DNA of 64,000 nt from Saccharopolyspora_D taberi (GTDB taxonomy: Bacteria; Actinomycetota; Actinomycetes; Mycobacteriales; Pseudonocardiaceae), in contig NZ_BAAAUX010000013.1 of the NCBI RefSeq assembly GCF_039534165.1, positions 62,001 through 126,000 on the forward strand, written 5' to 3'. The stretch's first letter is position 1. The number at the start of each line of letters is the position of its first letter. Below are positions 19,763 to 31,200 of the stretch, one piece after another. The translations under genes were made by a program, and so were the position numbers. The notes below the pieces were generated by a model. That model saw nothing but the letters and a program-made list of their open reading frames with translations. It searched no databases and had not been told where the DNA came from.

Positions 19763-20603
19763 CGGGTTCTCCTCCGCTGTTCCACGCCGCGGTGACCGCC
19801 ACCGCGTCCAACGACGCGACCACGTCGTGCACCCGGACGCCCCAGGCGCCCCGGTCGGCGGCCAGCGCCGACACGACGGCGGTCGCGGTCTCCCGGCCCG
19901 ACGGCGGGCGCGGGGTGCCCTCGGCATCGGCGAGCAGCCTGCCGAGGAAGCGCTTGCGGGAGGCGCCGACCAGCACCGGGAACCCGAGGCCGAGCAGCAC
20001 GTCGAGCCGGTGCAGCAGCTGCCAGTCGTGCGCGGCGGTCTTGGCGAAGCCCAGCCCCGGATCGAGCACGATCGCGTCCTCGGCGACGCCGGCGGCCAGC
20101 GCCGAGTCGACCTGCTTGAGCAGCTCGTCGCGCACTTCGGCGACCACGTCGGTGTAGGTGGCCAGCGAGTTCATGCTCTTGCTGTGCCCGCGCCAGTGCA
20201 TCAGCACCCAGGGCAGCCCGGTGTCAGCGGCGACCGCGGCCATCTCCGGATCGGCCAGCCCGCCGGACACGTCGTTGATCATCAACGCCCCGGCCTCGGC
20301 CGTCGCCGCGGCGACCCGCGCCCGGGTGGTGTCCACGCTGACCGGAACCCCGGCGGCGACCAGCTCGGCCACCACCGGCAGCACCCGCTCGATCTCGGTG
20401 GCCGCGTCGACCCGCTCGGATCCCGGCCGGGTCGACTCCCCGCCGACGTCGATGATGTCGGCGCCCGCCCGGTGCATGTCGACGCCGTGCCGCACGGCCG
20501 CCGAGCGGTCGAGGTAGCGCCCGCCGTCGGAGAACGAGTCCGGGGTCACGTTGAGCACCCCCATCACGGCACAGCGCCGGGGGTTCGGGAGCTTGTGGTG
20601 CAT
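19755..20603 (-). CDS. folP: Dihydropteroate synthase
   Basis: A 282-residue TIM-barrel DHPS, the sulfonamide target, joining pABA and the pterin pyrophosphate. Visible are VMGVLNVTPDSFSDGG, DIIDVGGESTRPGSE, PVSVDTTRA, MINDVSGG, IVLDPGLGFAKT (with the pterin-binding D), PVLVGASRKRFLG and the final VRVHDVVASLDAVAV. ATG 20603 overlaps the TGA of folE (TGATG). Length and motifs are normal, so the enzyme should be active. Confidence 0.97.
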   Translation of the reverse strand: MHHKLPNPRRCAVMGVLNVTPDSFSDGGRYLDRSAAVRHGVDMHRAGADIIDVGGESTRPGSERVDAATEIERVLPVVAELVAAGVPVSVDTTRARVAAATAEAGALMINDVSGGLADPEMAAVAADTGLPWVLMHWRGHSKSMNSLATYTDVVAEVRDELLKQVDSALAAGVAEDAIVLDPGLGFAKTAAHDWQLLHRLDVLLGLGFPVLVGASRKRFLGRLLADAEGTPRPPSGRETATAVVSALAADRGAWGVRVHDVVASLDAVAVTAAWNSGGEPVG

Positions 20604-22216
20604 CAGCTGCCCCTGATCAGCGAGAGCGCCTCGGACCGCGACGAGGCCGAGTCGCGGAAGATGCCCCGCACGGCCGAGGTCGTGGTCATCGAACCGGCCT
20701 TGCGGATCCCGCGCATGCCCATGCACAGGTGCTCGGCCTCGACCACGACGATCACCCCGCGCGGTTCGAGCCTGCGCATCAGCGCGTCGGCGACCTGCGA
20801 GGTCAGCCGCTCCTGCACCTGCGGGCGCTTGGCGTAGAGGTCGACCAGCCGGGCGAGCTTGGACAGCCCCGTGACCCGGCCCTGCTCGTTCGGGATGTAG
20901 CCGACGTGGGCGACTCCGTGGAACGGCAGGAGGTGGTGTTCGCAATTGTGCGTTAGATGTCCATTTATCAGGAATGTCGGATGCGGCTCGCACTTGTAGC
21001 TGTAGACCGTGTACGGCTTCGTCCCGGTTGCCTCCACCGGACGCACCGACTCGACCTTGACCCACTCCGACTCGATCAGATCGGTGCGGTGCGACTCCTG
21101 CGCGAACCCGTGCCGCAGGATCCAGTCGTCGGCGATCCAGAGGCGCGACGCGTCCGACATCCGCGGCGAGAACCTCGCCCCGATCACCTGGGCAATGTCT
21201 TCCAGGAAGCCGGAGTTCATGCTCGCGATCACCCTGCCGCGACCGGTTCGGGACCGGAATCCGTCCCCGTCGACGTAGGCGTCGAGGAAGCCTCGGAACG
21301 TGATCTCGTTCGACAGCGCGACCCTGGGAAACCGCTGCCGCTGGTGGTGCGCGTCGCCGCCGACGTACTGGCGCACGAGGTCCGCCAGGTACGACGACAC
21401 GACCCGCACCCGGAAACCCGCGACCTGCTGCTGCAGGTAACCGGACGGCCGTTCGATCTCCTCGATCTCGGCATCGATGCCGAACGCCTGATCAAGCGCG
21501 TAGGCGAAGTTCTTCGCGAAGTCGCGGTCGTTGACCACCAAGGACACGTACCGGTCGCCGACTGTGCCGTCCGAGCACAAGGCACCGAGCACGTAACCGA
21601 GGTCGTACCCGACCTTCGGCTGCCAGCGCCGGCGGCACAGCTTCCTCGGTGGCGTCCACTCAACGTAGGTGCCCGCCACGTCCTTGGCCTCCTGCCAACC
21701 CTGCGGGGTCGCCAAGGGGTGGTCCGGAGTGACCTGGAACCTGCCCTTCTCCGTGACGACCTCGACGAGTTCGCGCCTCTGGTGCGAGCTGACCTCGACG
21801 ACCTCGGTCTGCTCGATCTTGCCGTCCACGAGGGTCCAGAAGTGGTCGCCGATGCGCACCTCGCGCGCCTGCTTCGCGCCACCGACCAGGTTGACGACCT
21901 GCTTGCTCGGCACGCACTGCGAATACATCGGGATCTCGCGCACCAGCACGAGCTCCTCGTGCGCCTCGTCGAAGGTGCGGTCCAGCACCTCGTCGGGGTC
22001 GGTGTAGAGCCCCGCGAACAGCTCCCGGTAGGCGCGGGCCACGCGCGCGGGGGTGTCCCGCAGGCCCTCGCGGTCGGGGTCCTCGCCCGCCGCGAGCAGC
22101 AGCTCCCGCACCGCTGCTTCGGCGCGCTGCTGGTCGAACGCGGGCTCGTCAAAAGCGGACCGGTCGGGCCGGGAGTCGTCTCCCGGCCCGACCGGTTCGC
22201 CGACCGTGCTGGTCAA
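20603..22216 (-). CDS. folE: GTP cyclohydrolase I with an in-frame intein
   Basis: The 537-residue precursor is a 213-residue GTP cyclohydrolase I interrupted by a 324-residue intein. The N-extein (residues 1-100) ends EIPMYSQ and the C-extein (425-537) begins CEHHLLPFHGVAHVGYIP, so the intein splits the zinc-binding YSxCEHH motif exactly before the metal-ligand cysteine. Other active-site parts are present: GLSKLARLVDLYAKR, and EAEHLCMGMRG with the second zinc ligand. The enzyme makes dihydroneopterin triphosphate for folate and possibly deazaguanines, and it can only bind zinc after splicing. The start is TTG 22216 behind GGAGGA. It is 56 bases from ftsH and overlaps folP. Confidence 0.97.
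   Translation of the reverse strand: MTSTVGEPVGPGDDSRPDRSAFDEPAFDQQRAEAAVRELLLAAGEDPDREGLRDTPARVARAYRELFAGLYTDPDEVLDRTFDEAHEELVLVREIPMYSQCVPSKQVVNLVGGAKQAREVRIGDHFWTLVDGKIEQTEVVEVSSHQRRELVEVVTEKGRFQVTPDHPLATPQGWQEAKDVAGTYVEWTPPRKLCRRRWQPKVGYDLGYVLGALCSDGTVGDRYVSLVVNDRDFAKNFAYALDQAFGIDAEIEEIERPSGYLQQQVAGFRVRVVSSYLADLVRQYVGGDAHHQRQRFPRVALSNEITFRGFLDAYVDGDGFRSRTGRGRVIASMNSGFLEDIAQVIGARFSPRMSDASRLWIADDWILRHGFAQESHRTDLIESEWVKVESVRPVEATGTKPYTVYSYKCEPHPTFLINGHLTHNCEHHLLPFHGVAHVGYIPNEQGRVTGLSKLARLVDLYAKRPQVQERLTSQVADALMRRLEPRGVIVVVEAEHLCMGMRGIRKAGSMTTTSAVRGIFRDSASSRSEALSLIRGS
20945..21916 (-). mobile_element. Intein with LAGLIDADG homing endonuclease inside folE
   Basis: Residues 101-424 of the precursor. 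The N-terminal splice residue is Cys101 (CVPSKQVVNLVGG), block B is VTPDHPLATPQGW with TxxH, and the two dodecapeptide endonuclease motifs are LGYVLGALCSDGTVG (residues 206-220) and FRGFLDAYVDGDGF (307-320). The C-terminal splice block is PHPTFLINGHLTHN, followed by Cys425 of the host protein. All residues needed for class 1 splicing are present: Cys1, block B His, penultimate His, terminal Asn, Cys+1. The codons near the C-terminal junction are AT-richer than the exteins. The acidic residues in both endonuclease motifs are kept, so homing may still work. Confidence 0.95.
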
Positions 22217-22272
22217 TTCGTTCGTTCCTCCACCGGTACCGGGCGCGCGAGCGCCGTCGCCGGACTCAGCGG

Positions 22273-24570
<2,298 letters not shown>

Positions 24571-24776
24571 TCAATTACGGCCGTCGGGCGGCCTCGACCC
24601 TCCCTGACTGTCACTTCGGGCTACGGCACACTTCGCCACCGCCGTCAACCCCTTCAGACCAGCGTACCGGCCGATACGACCGCACGACTACGCCGAGCAT
24701 CACGCAGGACTGCCAGCGTACCTCGCACGATACCGCCGACCGGGACACAGGGCGGGCGTTCAGGCACGAACAGCGA

Positions 24777-25331
24777 TCAGACCCCCGAGGTGTAGACCTT
24801 GGGATCGAGGGTGCCGATGTAGGGCAGATCACGGTAGCGCTCCGCGTAGTCGAGGCCGTAACCCACCACGAACTCGTTGGGGATGTCGAAGCCGACGTAG
24901 CGGACCGGCACGTCGACCTGCACCGCGTCCGGCTTCCGCAGCAGCGTGCAGACCTCCAGCGAGGCCGGGTTGCGCGAGGCGAGGTTCTTCAGCAGCCAGG
25001 ACAGGGTGAGGCCGGAGTCGATGATGTCCTCGACGATCACCACGTCGCGGCCCGCGATGTCCCGGTCGAGGTCCTTGAGGATGCGCACCACACCGGAGGA
25101 CGACGTCGACGACCCGTACGAGCTGACCGCCATGAACTCCAGCTGCGCCGGCTGCGGCAGCGCCCTGGCGAAGTCGGTCATGAACATGACGGCGCCCTTG
25201 AGCACCCCGACCAGCAGCAGGTCGCCTTGCCCGTCCCGGTGGTCCTCGGCCACCTGCTTGGCCAGCTCGCCGACCTTGTCGTTGATCTGCTGCTCGGTGA
25301 TGAGCACGGAGGCAATGTCGCCCTCGTACAC
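24777..25331 (-). CDS. hpt: Hypoxanthine phosphoribosyltransferase
   Basis: A 184-residue purine salvage enzyme making IMP/GMP from hypoxanthine or guanine and PRPP. The PRPP-binding signature VVIVEDIIDSGLTL is present, along with the VGVLKGAVMFMTDF loop and VGFDIPNEFVVGYGLDYAERYRDLPYIGTL. GTG 25331 is the start, with AGAGGGGA upstream. The order tilS-hpt-ftsH is conserved in many Gram-positive bacteria. A gap of about 200 bases to ftsH probably holds the ftsH promoter. Confidence 0.97.
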   Translation of the reverse strand: MYEGDIASVLITEQQINDKVGELAKQVAEDHRDGQGDLLLVGVLKGAVMFMTDFARALPQPAQLEFMAVSSYGSSTSSSGVVRILKDLDRDIAGRDVVIVEDIIDSGLTLSWLLKNLASRNPASLEVCTLLRKPDAVQVDVPVRYVGFDIPNEFVVGYGLDYAERYRDLPYIGTLDPKVYTSGV

Positions 25332-25380
25332 CCCGGATCCCCTCTCCCGATTCGGTGAGCGTTCACGACATTCTCACCGA

Positions 25381-26352
25381 TCAGCCACTCGGCGGTTCCC
25401 CCACCGCTTCCACCTGAAGCGTCCCATGCGCCCGGCGCAGGACAAAGCCGCCCGGCAACGCATGTGGTCCCTGTCCCTTCCAGTTGCCGACAAGCTCGTC
25501 GGCTGATCTCAGGTGCGCGTCGCTGAGCTCCGGGACGCCCCGGTCGAGCAGCCATTCCCGCAGCACCCGCCGCCGCAGCGCGGCGGGCTCGGCGGCCAGC
25601 GCGCCGGCGTCGATCAGCCCGCCGGACTCGACCCGCCCGCGCAGCCCGGCGGCCACCACCTCCAGCGCGTCGGCGTCCTCCCGCAGCTGCGCCGCGGTCC
25701 GCGCGAGCGCGGCCCCGACCCCGCCCTGGAGGACGTCTTCGAGGAGCGGGAGGACTTCGGCGCGCAGCCGCACCCGGGTGAACCGGGGATCGGCGTTGTG
25801 CGGGTCCTGCCACGGCTGGAGCCCGAGCGCGGCGCACGCGGCCTCGGTGGTGGCGCGCGTGATCCCCAGGAACGGGCGGGCCCACGGCGGATCCAGCGCC
25901 CGCATGCCCGCGAGCGACCGCGCCCCCGAACCGCGCCCGAGCCCGAGGAGCACGGTCTCGGCCTGGTCGTCGCGGGTGTGCCCGAGCAGGACGAGCGAGT
26001 TGGCCGGACGCGCGGCCTCAAGCGCCGCGTACCGCGCCCGCCGCGCGGCGGCCTCCGGCCCGCCGGGTCCGTCGACCGACACCGGCACGACCCGTGCGGT
26101 GTCGCAGCCGAGTTCCGCGAGCTGCTCGGCGGCCCGCGCCGCGACAGCGGCGGAGCCGGCCTGGAGACCGTGGTCGACGACCACGCCGTGGACCGGGAGG
26201 TCCGCGCGGCGCGCGCAGTGCGCGGCGGCGGCGGCGAGCGCCAGCGAGTCGGCTCCGCCGGAGCACGCGACGAGCAGCGCGTCGCACGACGCCTCCGCCA
26301 GCAGGCGGCGGACCGCGGAGCGGGTGGCGCTGACGGCGGGAGCCGGGGTCAC
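25381..26352 (-). CDS. tilS: tRNA(Ile)-lysidine synthetase
   Basis: A 323-residue PP-loop ATPase that converts C34 of tRNA-Ile2 to lysidine. The N-terminal domain has the P-loop LVACSGGADSLALA, VVVDHGLQAGS, LLGHTRDDQAETVLLGLGRGSG and RPFLGITRA. DPHNADPRFTRVRLRAEVLPLLE is the second conserved block, followed by the helical C-terminal domain. GTG 26352 gives the usual N-terminus; longer frames upstream only read through a non-coding repeat region. The gene is 49 bases before hpt. Confidence 0.95.
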   Translation of the reverse strand: MTPAPAVSATRSAVRRLLAEASCDALLVACSGGADSLALAAAAAHCARRADLPVHGVVVDHGLQAGSAAVAARAAEQLAELGCDTARVVPVSVDGPGGPEAAARRARYAALEAARPANSLVLLGHTRDDQAETVLLGLGRGSGARSLAGMRALDPPWARPFLGITRATTEAACAALGLQPWQDPHNADPRFTRVRLRAEVLPLLEDVLQGGVGAALARTAAQLREDADALEVVAAGLRGRVESGGLIDAGALAAEPAALRRRVLREWLLDRGVPELSDAHLRSADELVGNWKGQGPHALPGGFVLRRAHGTLQVEAVGEPPSG

Positions 26353-26379
26353 GGCGACATTGTCGCCGACCCGGGGGCG

Positions 26380-27060
26380 GCGGTTCCGGCGAAGCCGGGG
26401 GTGGCGCAGGTGGAGTGGCGAAGCCGGGCGCGGCGAAGCCGGGGCGGGCGGTTCTGGCGCAGCCGGGCGAGACGCAGCCGGGGGCGGCGAAGCCGAGGCG
26501 GCGAAGCCGGCAAGACTCAGCCGGGCGCGGCGCAGTTGAGATGGCGCAGCCTGGGGCGGCGCAGTCGGGTGAGGCGAAGCCGGGCAAGACGCAGCCGAGG
26601 TGGCGAAGCCGGGCGAGGCACAGCCGAGGTGGCGAAGCCGGGCGAGGCACAGCCGAGGTGGCGAAGCCGGGCGAGGCACAGCCGAGGTGGCGAAGCCGGG
26701 GCGGCACAGCCGGGCGAGGCGAAGCCGGGATGGGCCAGCCGGGGAGGCGCAGCCGGGGTGGGCGGTTCTGGCGAAGCCGGGAAGGGCAGCCGGGGGCGGA
26801 GTCGGTCGAGCAAGACGCAACCGGGACTGCGCAGCCGGGATGGGCCAGCCAGGCGAGACGCAGCCTGGGGCGGCGCAGCCGAGGTGGCGAAGTCAGGGCG
26901 GGCGGTTCCGGCGAAGTCGGCGGGCAGGCGGTTCTGAAGGAAGCCGCCGGGCGAGGCGACCGGTCCTGCGCTGCGTAAGTCCGATTCTGCGCTGGCCAGG
27001 TCCGGTCCTGCGCTGGCCAGGTCCGGTCCTGCGCGCCGCAGGTCCTCCTGCGGACTGCGC
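26380..27060. repeat. Tandem repeat region with 29-bp units upstream of tilS
   Basis: The 764 bases between the tilS start and the metalloprotease stop are filled with degenerate copies of a GCGAAGCCGGG / GCACAGCCG theme. Three perfect tandem copies of a 29-bp unit (AGGTGGCGAAGCCGGG then CGAGGCACAGCCG) lie at 26598-26626, 26627-26655 and 26656-26684, with a decayed fourth after them. Twenty-nine is not a multiple of three, so the long open frames here are not expected to be genes. No other feature was seen in this stretch. Confidence 0.85.
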
Positions 27061-27116
27061 GCGAAGCCGGTACTCCCCGAAACCCCCCGCCGCCTCGCGG
27101 TTCCGCGCGAGCCGGA

Positions 27117-28211
27117 TCAGCCGTGGATGCGGCGGATCCAAGCCCCGGGATCGGTGATCTCGGACCGCAGCGGCAGGTGCTCGGGCGAAGCCCACACGGC
27201 GTTGAACCCGTCCATCCCGACGGCGTCCACGACGTGCCGGGTGAACGCCGCACCCTGCGCGTACTGCCGGATCTTGGCATCGACACCGAGCAGGCTGCGC
27301 AGGATCCGGTCGAACAGGCTCCCGCCCTTGCGGCGCTCGGTGAACCGCTGCCGGATGGTCGCGACGCTGGGCACCACCCGCGGCCCGACGGCGTCCATCA
27401 CGTGGTCGGCGTGGCCCTCCAGCAGGGTGGAGATGGCGATGATCCGGTCCAGCGCCGCGCGCTGCCGCGGCGACTGGAGCAGCTCGATCACGCCGAGCAT
27501 CCCCGGGCTGGAGTCGCCGCGCCCGGCCCGGACCTCGCGCAGCACGGCGGGCAGCCTGCCGAGCAGGTCACCGGTGGTGCCGTCCATCTCGGTCAGCAGC
27601 TCGCCGAGGCTCGCCGCGAAGTGGTCGCGCAGCCAGGGGACGGCGGTGAACTGCAGCCGGTGCGTCGACTCGTGCAGGCAGACCCACATCCGGAAGTCCT
27701 CGCCGGGCACCTCCAGCGACCGCTGCGCGGCCACGATGTTGGGCGCGACGAGCAGCAGCCGCCCGGGCCCGCCGCGTCCGTCCGCGTCGAAGGGGTCGTA
27801 CTGGCCGAGCACCTTGCCGCCCAGGTAGGCCAGCACCACGCCGGCCTGCATCCCGGCGCCCCGGCTGCCGAGCGCGCCGAGCACGTCCACCGCACCGCGC
27901 TCAGCTCTGTCCGATGTGGACAGAGCAGCCTCGGTGAGCCGCGCGAGCCCGCGCGCCGCGCCGCGCACCCAGTCCGGGCGGTCGACGACGTCGCCCTCCA
28001 GCACCGGCAGGTGCGCGCCGAGCCCGGTCAGCTCGCGCACGTGGGTCTCGGCCTCGACGCTGGCCAGCCGCAGCGACCGGACCGCGTGCTCGGCCTCCGC
28101 GCGCGGCACCTCAGGTCCGGGCTTCATCAGCCGGATGGCGGTGCTGACCGCCACGTTCCAGTCCAGCGGCGCCTCGGTCCGCGGGGGCAGGGTGGACGGT
28201 CGAGCATTCAC
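27117..28211 (-). CDS. Zinc-dependent metalloprotease of the DUF2342 family
   Basis: A 364-residue protein with the zincin motif in WVCLHESTHRLQFTAVPWLRDHF and the partner glutamate region LLEGHADHVMDAVG. This family (DUF2342, sometimes called F420-biosynthesis-associated) is found beside tilS and dacB in most actinobacteria. It is probably cytoplasmic, as no signal peptide or membrane helix is seen, and no substrate is known. The start is GTG 28211; the ribosome site is weak. It is followed by the 29-bp repeat region and then tilS, an unusual separation. Confidence 0.9.
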   Translation of the reverse strand: MNARPSTLPPRTEAPLDWNVAVSTAIRLMKPGPEVPRAEAEHAVRSLRLASVEAETHVRELTGLGAHLPVLEGDVVDRPDWVRGAARGLARLTEAALSTSDRAERGAVDVLGALGSRGAGMQAGVVLAYLGGKVLGQYDPFDADGRGGPGRLLLVAPNIVAAQRSLEVPGEDFRMWVCLHESTHRLQFTAVPWLRDHFAASLGELLTEMDGTTGDLLGRLPAVLREVRAGRGDSSPGMLGVIELLQSPRQRAALDRIIAISTLLEGHADHVMDAVGPRVVPSVATIRQRFTERRKGGSLFDRILRSLLGVDAKIRQYAQGAAFTRHVVDAVGMDGFNAVWASPEHLPLRSEITDPGAWIRRIHG

Positions 28212-28255
28212 ACGTTCGACCGTACCCCGACGGGTGGCCCCGGTATACCGCTCGA

Positions 28256-31200
28256 TCAGTCGCAGCCGCAGTTACGCAGCGCGATTGCGAGATCGTCGAG
28301 GGCCGGGCGGGCCTCCCGCGCCATGGTCCCGTTCGACATCAGCGCGAACGCCAGCAGCCGCCCGCTCTTGGTGACCACCGTTCCCGCGAGGCTGTTCGCG
28401 CCGTCCAGGGTCCCGGTCTTGGCCCGGACCCAGCCCCGGCCGGAGCTGCCCTGGTAGCGGTCGGCGAGGCTGCCGCTGCCCGCGGCGACGGGCAGCCCGG
28501 GCAGCTCGGCGCGCAGCTTCGCGCTCCGGGGAGCCAGGCCGCCTTCCGGACCGGCGGGAGCGGTCGCGGCGCCCAGCAGCGAGCCGAGCAGCTGCGGGGT
28601 CACCCGGTCGTCGAGGGAGAGGCCGCTGCCGTCGACCATGGCCGATCCGGAGAGGTCGAAGCCCTCGCGCTGGAGCACGTCGCGCACCGCCTTGGCCGAG
28701 CCGGCGAACGACGGCTCGTTGCCGGTGGCGATCGCGACCTCCCGGGCCAGCGTCTCGGCGAGCACGTTGTCGGAGTGCTGCAGGACGATCTCGACGAGGT
28801 CCTGCACCGGAGGCGACTGCACCTCGCCGAGCGCCTGCGCCTGCGGCGGCGCGGTGCCCTCGGAGACCATGCCGCTGCCGACGCCCAGGCGTTCGGCCAG
28901 CTCCTGCCCGGCCTGCAGGCCGGGCGTCTGCGTGCGGGGGCTGTTCGCCGCGGTCGGGTTGTTCCTGCCGCCGTCGAGCATCACGGACTCGATCGGCGCG
29001 ACGAAGCCGATGCCGATGTCCTCCGGGAGCCAGCCGGGCGCGATCTTCGGGCCGGTGTAGCGGCTGGTGTCGACGTAGATCCGGCTCACCGAGCCGCCGG
29101 TGGCGGCGCGCACCTGGTTCGCCAGGTCGTCGAGCTTGGCCGCGCCGGGGTAGACGGACTCCTGGCCCGCGGGAAGCGACGACAGCGTCGAGTCGCCGCC
29201 GCCGACCAGGACGACGCTGCCCGGTTCCGGCCCGCGGACCACCTTGGTGCTCAGGCGCTGCTGGTGGTCCAGTGCGAGCAGCGCGGCGCTGGTGGTCAGC
29301 AGCTTGCCGGTGGACGCGGGCGTGAGCGGCTGCTTGGCGTTCTGCTGCCAGACCACGTCGCCGGTCTCGGCGTCGACGACGGTGCCCGCGAACGTCCCCA
29401 GCGCCGGGTTGGCCAGCGGACCGGCCAGCGCGGCCCCGATGCCCTGCTGCGTCGGAACGGGCGCGGAGCTGGCGAGGGGCCGGATCTGCGGGGTGAGCCG
29501 CACCGGCGCGGGCGGGTCGGCGATCTGGGCGGCGGACAGCCGCTCGACCAGCGCGGGGCCGAAGGCGATGCCCAGGCCCAGGCCGACGACCAGCACCAGC
29601 GCGACCGCGATCAGCCCGCCGCGACGGCGCTTGCGCGCGGGTTCGGCGGGTTCGGGCGGGGTTTGCCGGGTGGGCTGGGGCTGGGCTTGCGGGTGTGCGG
29701 CGGGTTGGCCCTGCGGCGGGGGCGTCGTGAAGTGGCCTTGCGGCGGGAGGCCGTTTTGGCCCTGCGGTGGGAGGTCGTTTGGGCCCTGCGGTAGGACGCC
29801 GTTTTGGCTCTGCGGTGGCAGGCCGCTTTGGCTTTGGTGCGGGAGACCGTTTTGGCCTTGGTGCGGCGCCGGGTGCTGGGTTTGCGGTGCCGGGGACTGG
29901 GTTTGCGGCTGCCCCTGCGGAGGAAGGCCCGGCACGAGACCGGACTGGCCTTCCGACGGCACGGCCCCCTGCGGCGAGGTGGACTCGCTGTCGGACGGAG
30001 CGGGCTGCTCCTGAGCCGGGCGCGGAGCGGGCGGGACCAGCGGGATCTGCTGGGTCCGCGCGGCCTCCGGCTCCGGCTGAGGCTTCCGGACCGGCTGGGT
30101 CTGCTGGGTTTGCTGGGTCGGCTGGACTTGCTGGGTCGGCCCCGGCTGCGGCTGCTGGCCTGGCTGCGTTTGCTGGCTCGACTGCGGCTGTTGGGTCGGC
30201 GCCTGCTGGGTCTGCTGCGGCGGCTGGACGACCGGAGCCTGCCCGGTGAGCGCGGCGAAGTCGTGCGGCTGCGCGGCCCGCGGCGGCGGCTCATCGAAGT
30301 CCGGCCGCGGGAACTGCTGGGTCTGCTCGGCCGGAGCGACCGGCGGCACGACCGGGATCTGGGTCGTCGGCGGCCCGTCGGACTTCGACGGTCCGGCGGG
30401 CTGGGATGGTCCGGCTGGCTCGGATGGTCCGGCGAGCTGGGACGGTCCGCCGGGCGCGGTTGGTCCACCGGGCGCCGATAGGTCGCCGGGCTTGGACGGG
30501 TCATCGGGCTGCACCGAAGCGCCGACCTTCGACGGACCGGGATCGGTCGCAGGACCGGAGTCCAGCGACGAGTCGGCCTCGACGCGACTGATCTGCTGCG
30601 TCTCCTCGACCCGAGGAATCTGCTGGGTCAGCTCGGCCCGGCTGATCTGCTGGGTCTCCTCGACCCGGCTGACCCGCTGCGCCTCTTCGGCCCGGCTGAC
30701 CTGCTGCGTCTGTTCGACGCGGCCGATCTGCTGGGTTTGCTCGACCGCAGCAGGGGGTTCAGCCGCAGCAGGCTCCGCCGCCGGAGTCTCGGGGGCCGCA
30801 GGCTCGGCAGCACCGGTCTCGGTGGCGGGAGTCTCTGTGGCGTCGGGCTCCACCGCCGAAGCCTCGGCGGCCGGAGTTTCTGTGGCCGGGGCCTCGGCGG
30901 CCGCAAGCTCGGCGGCAGCAGCCTTGGTGGCCGCAGACTCGGCGGCATCAGGCTCGGTGGCCGCAGGCTCAGCGGCAGCAGGCTCCGCCGCCGAAGCCTC
31001 GGTGGCGGGAGTCTCGGCGGCGCCGGTCTCGGCGGCGCCGGTCTCGGTGACCAGAGTCTCGGCGGTCGGAGTGGCCGGGGCCTCGGCGGCCGACGTGTCA
31101 GCTGCCGGAGTGTCGGTGGCAGCCTCGGCCGCAGCTGTCTCCGCAGCGGGTGTTTCGTCGGTGAGTGTTGCGGCAGCAGGCGTTTCGGCGGCCGGAGCCC

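Noticed and set aside
25513..26937. Long repeat-rich frames on both strands over tilS and the 29-bp repeats
   Set aside because: The repeat unit is 29 bases, so no frame keeps a constant repeat; part is antisense to tilS.
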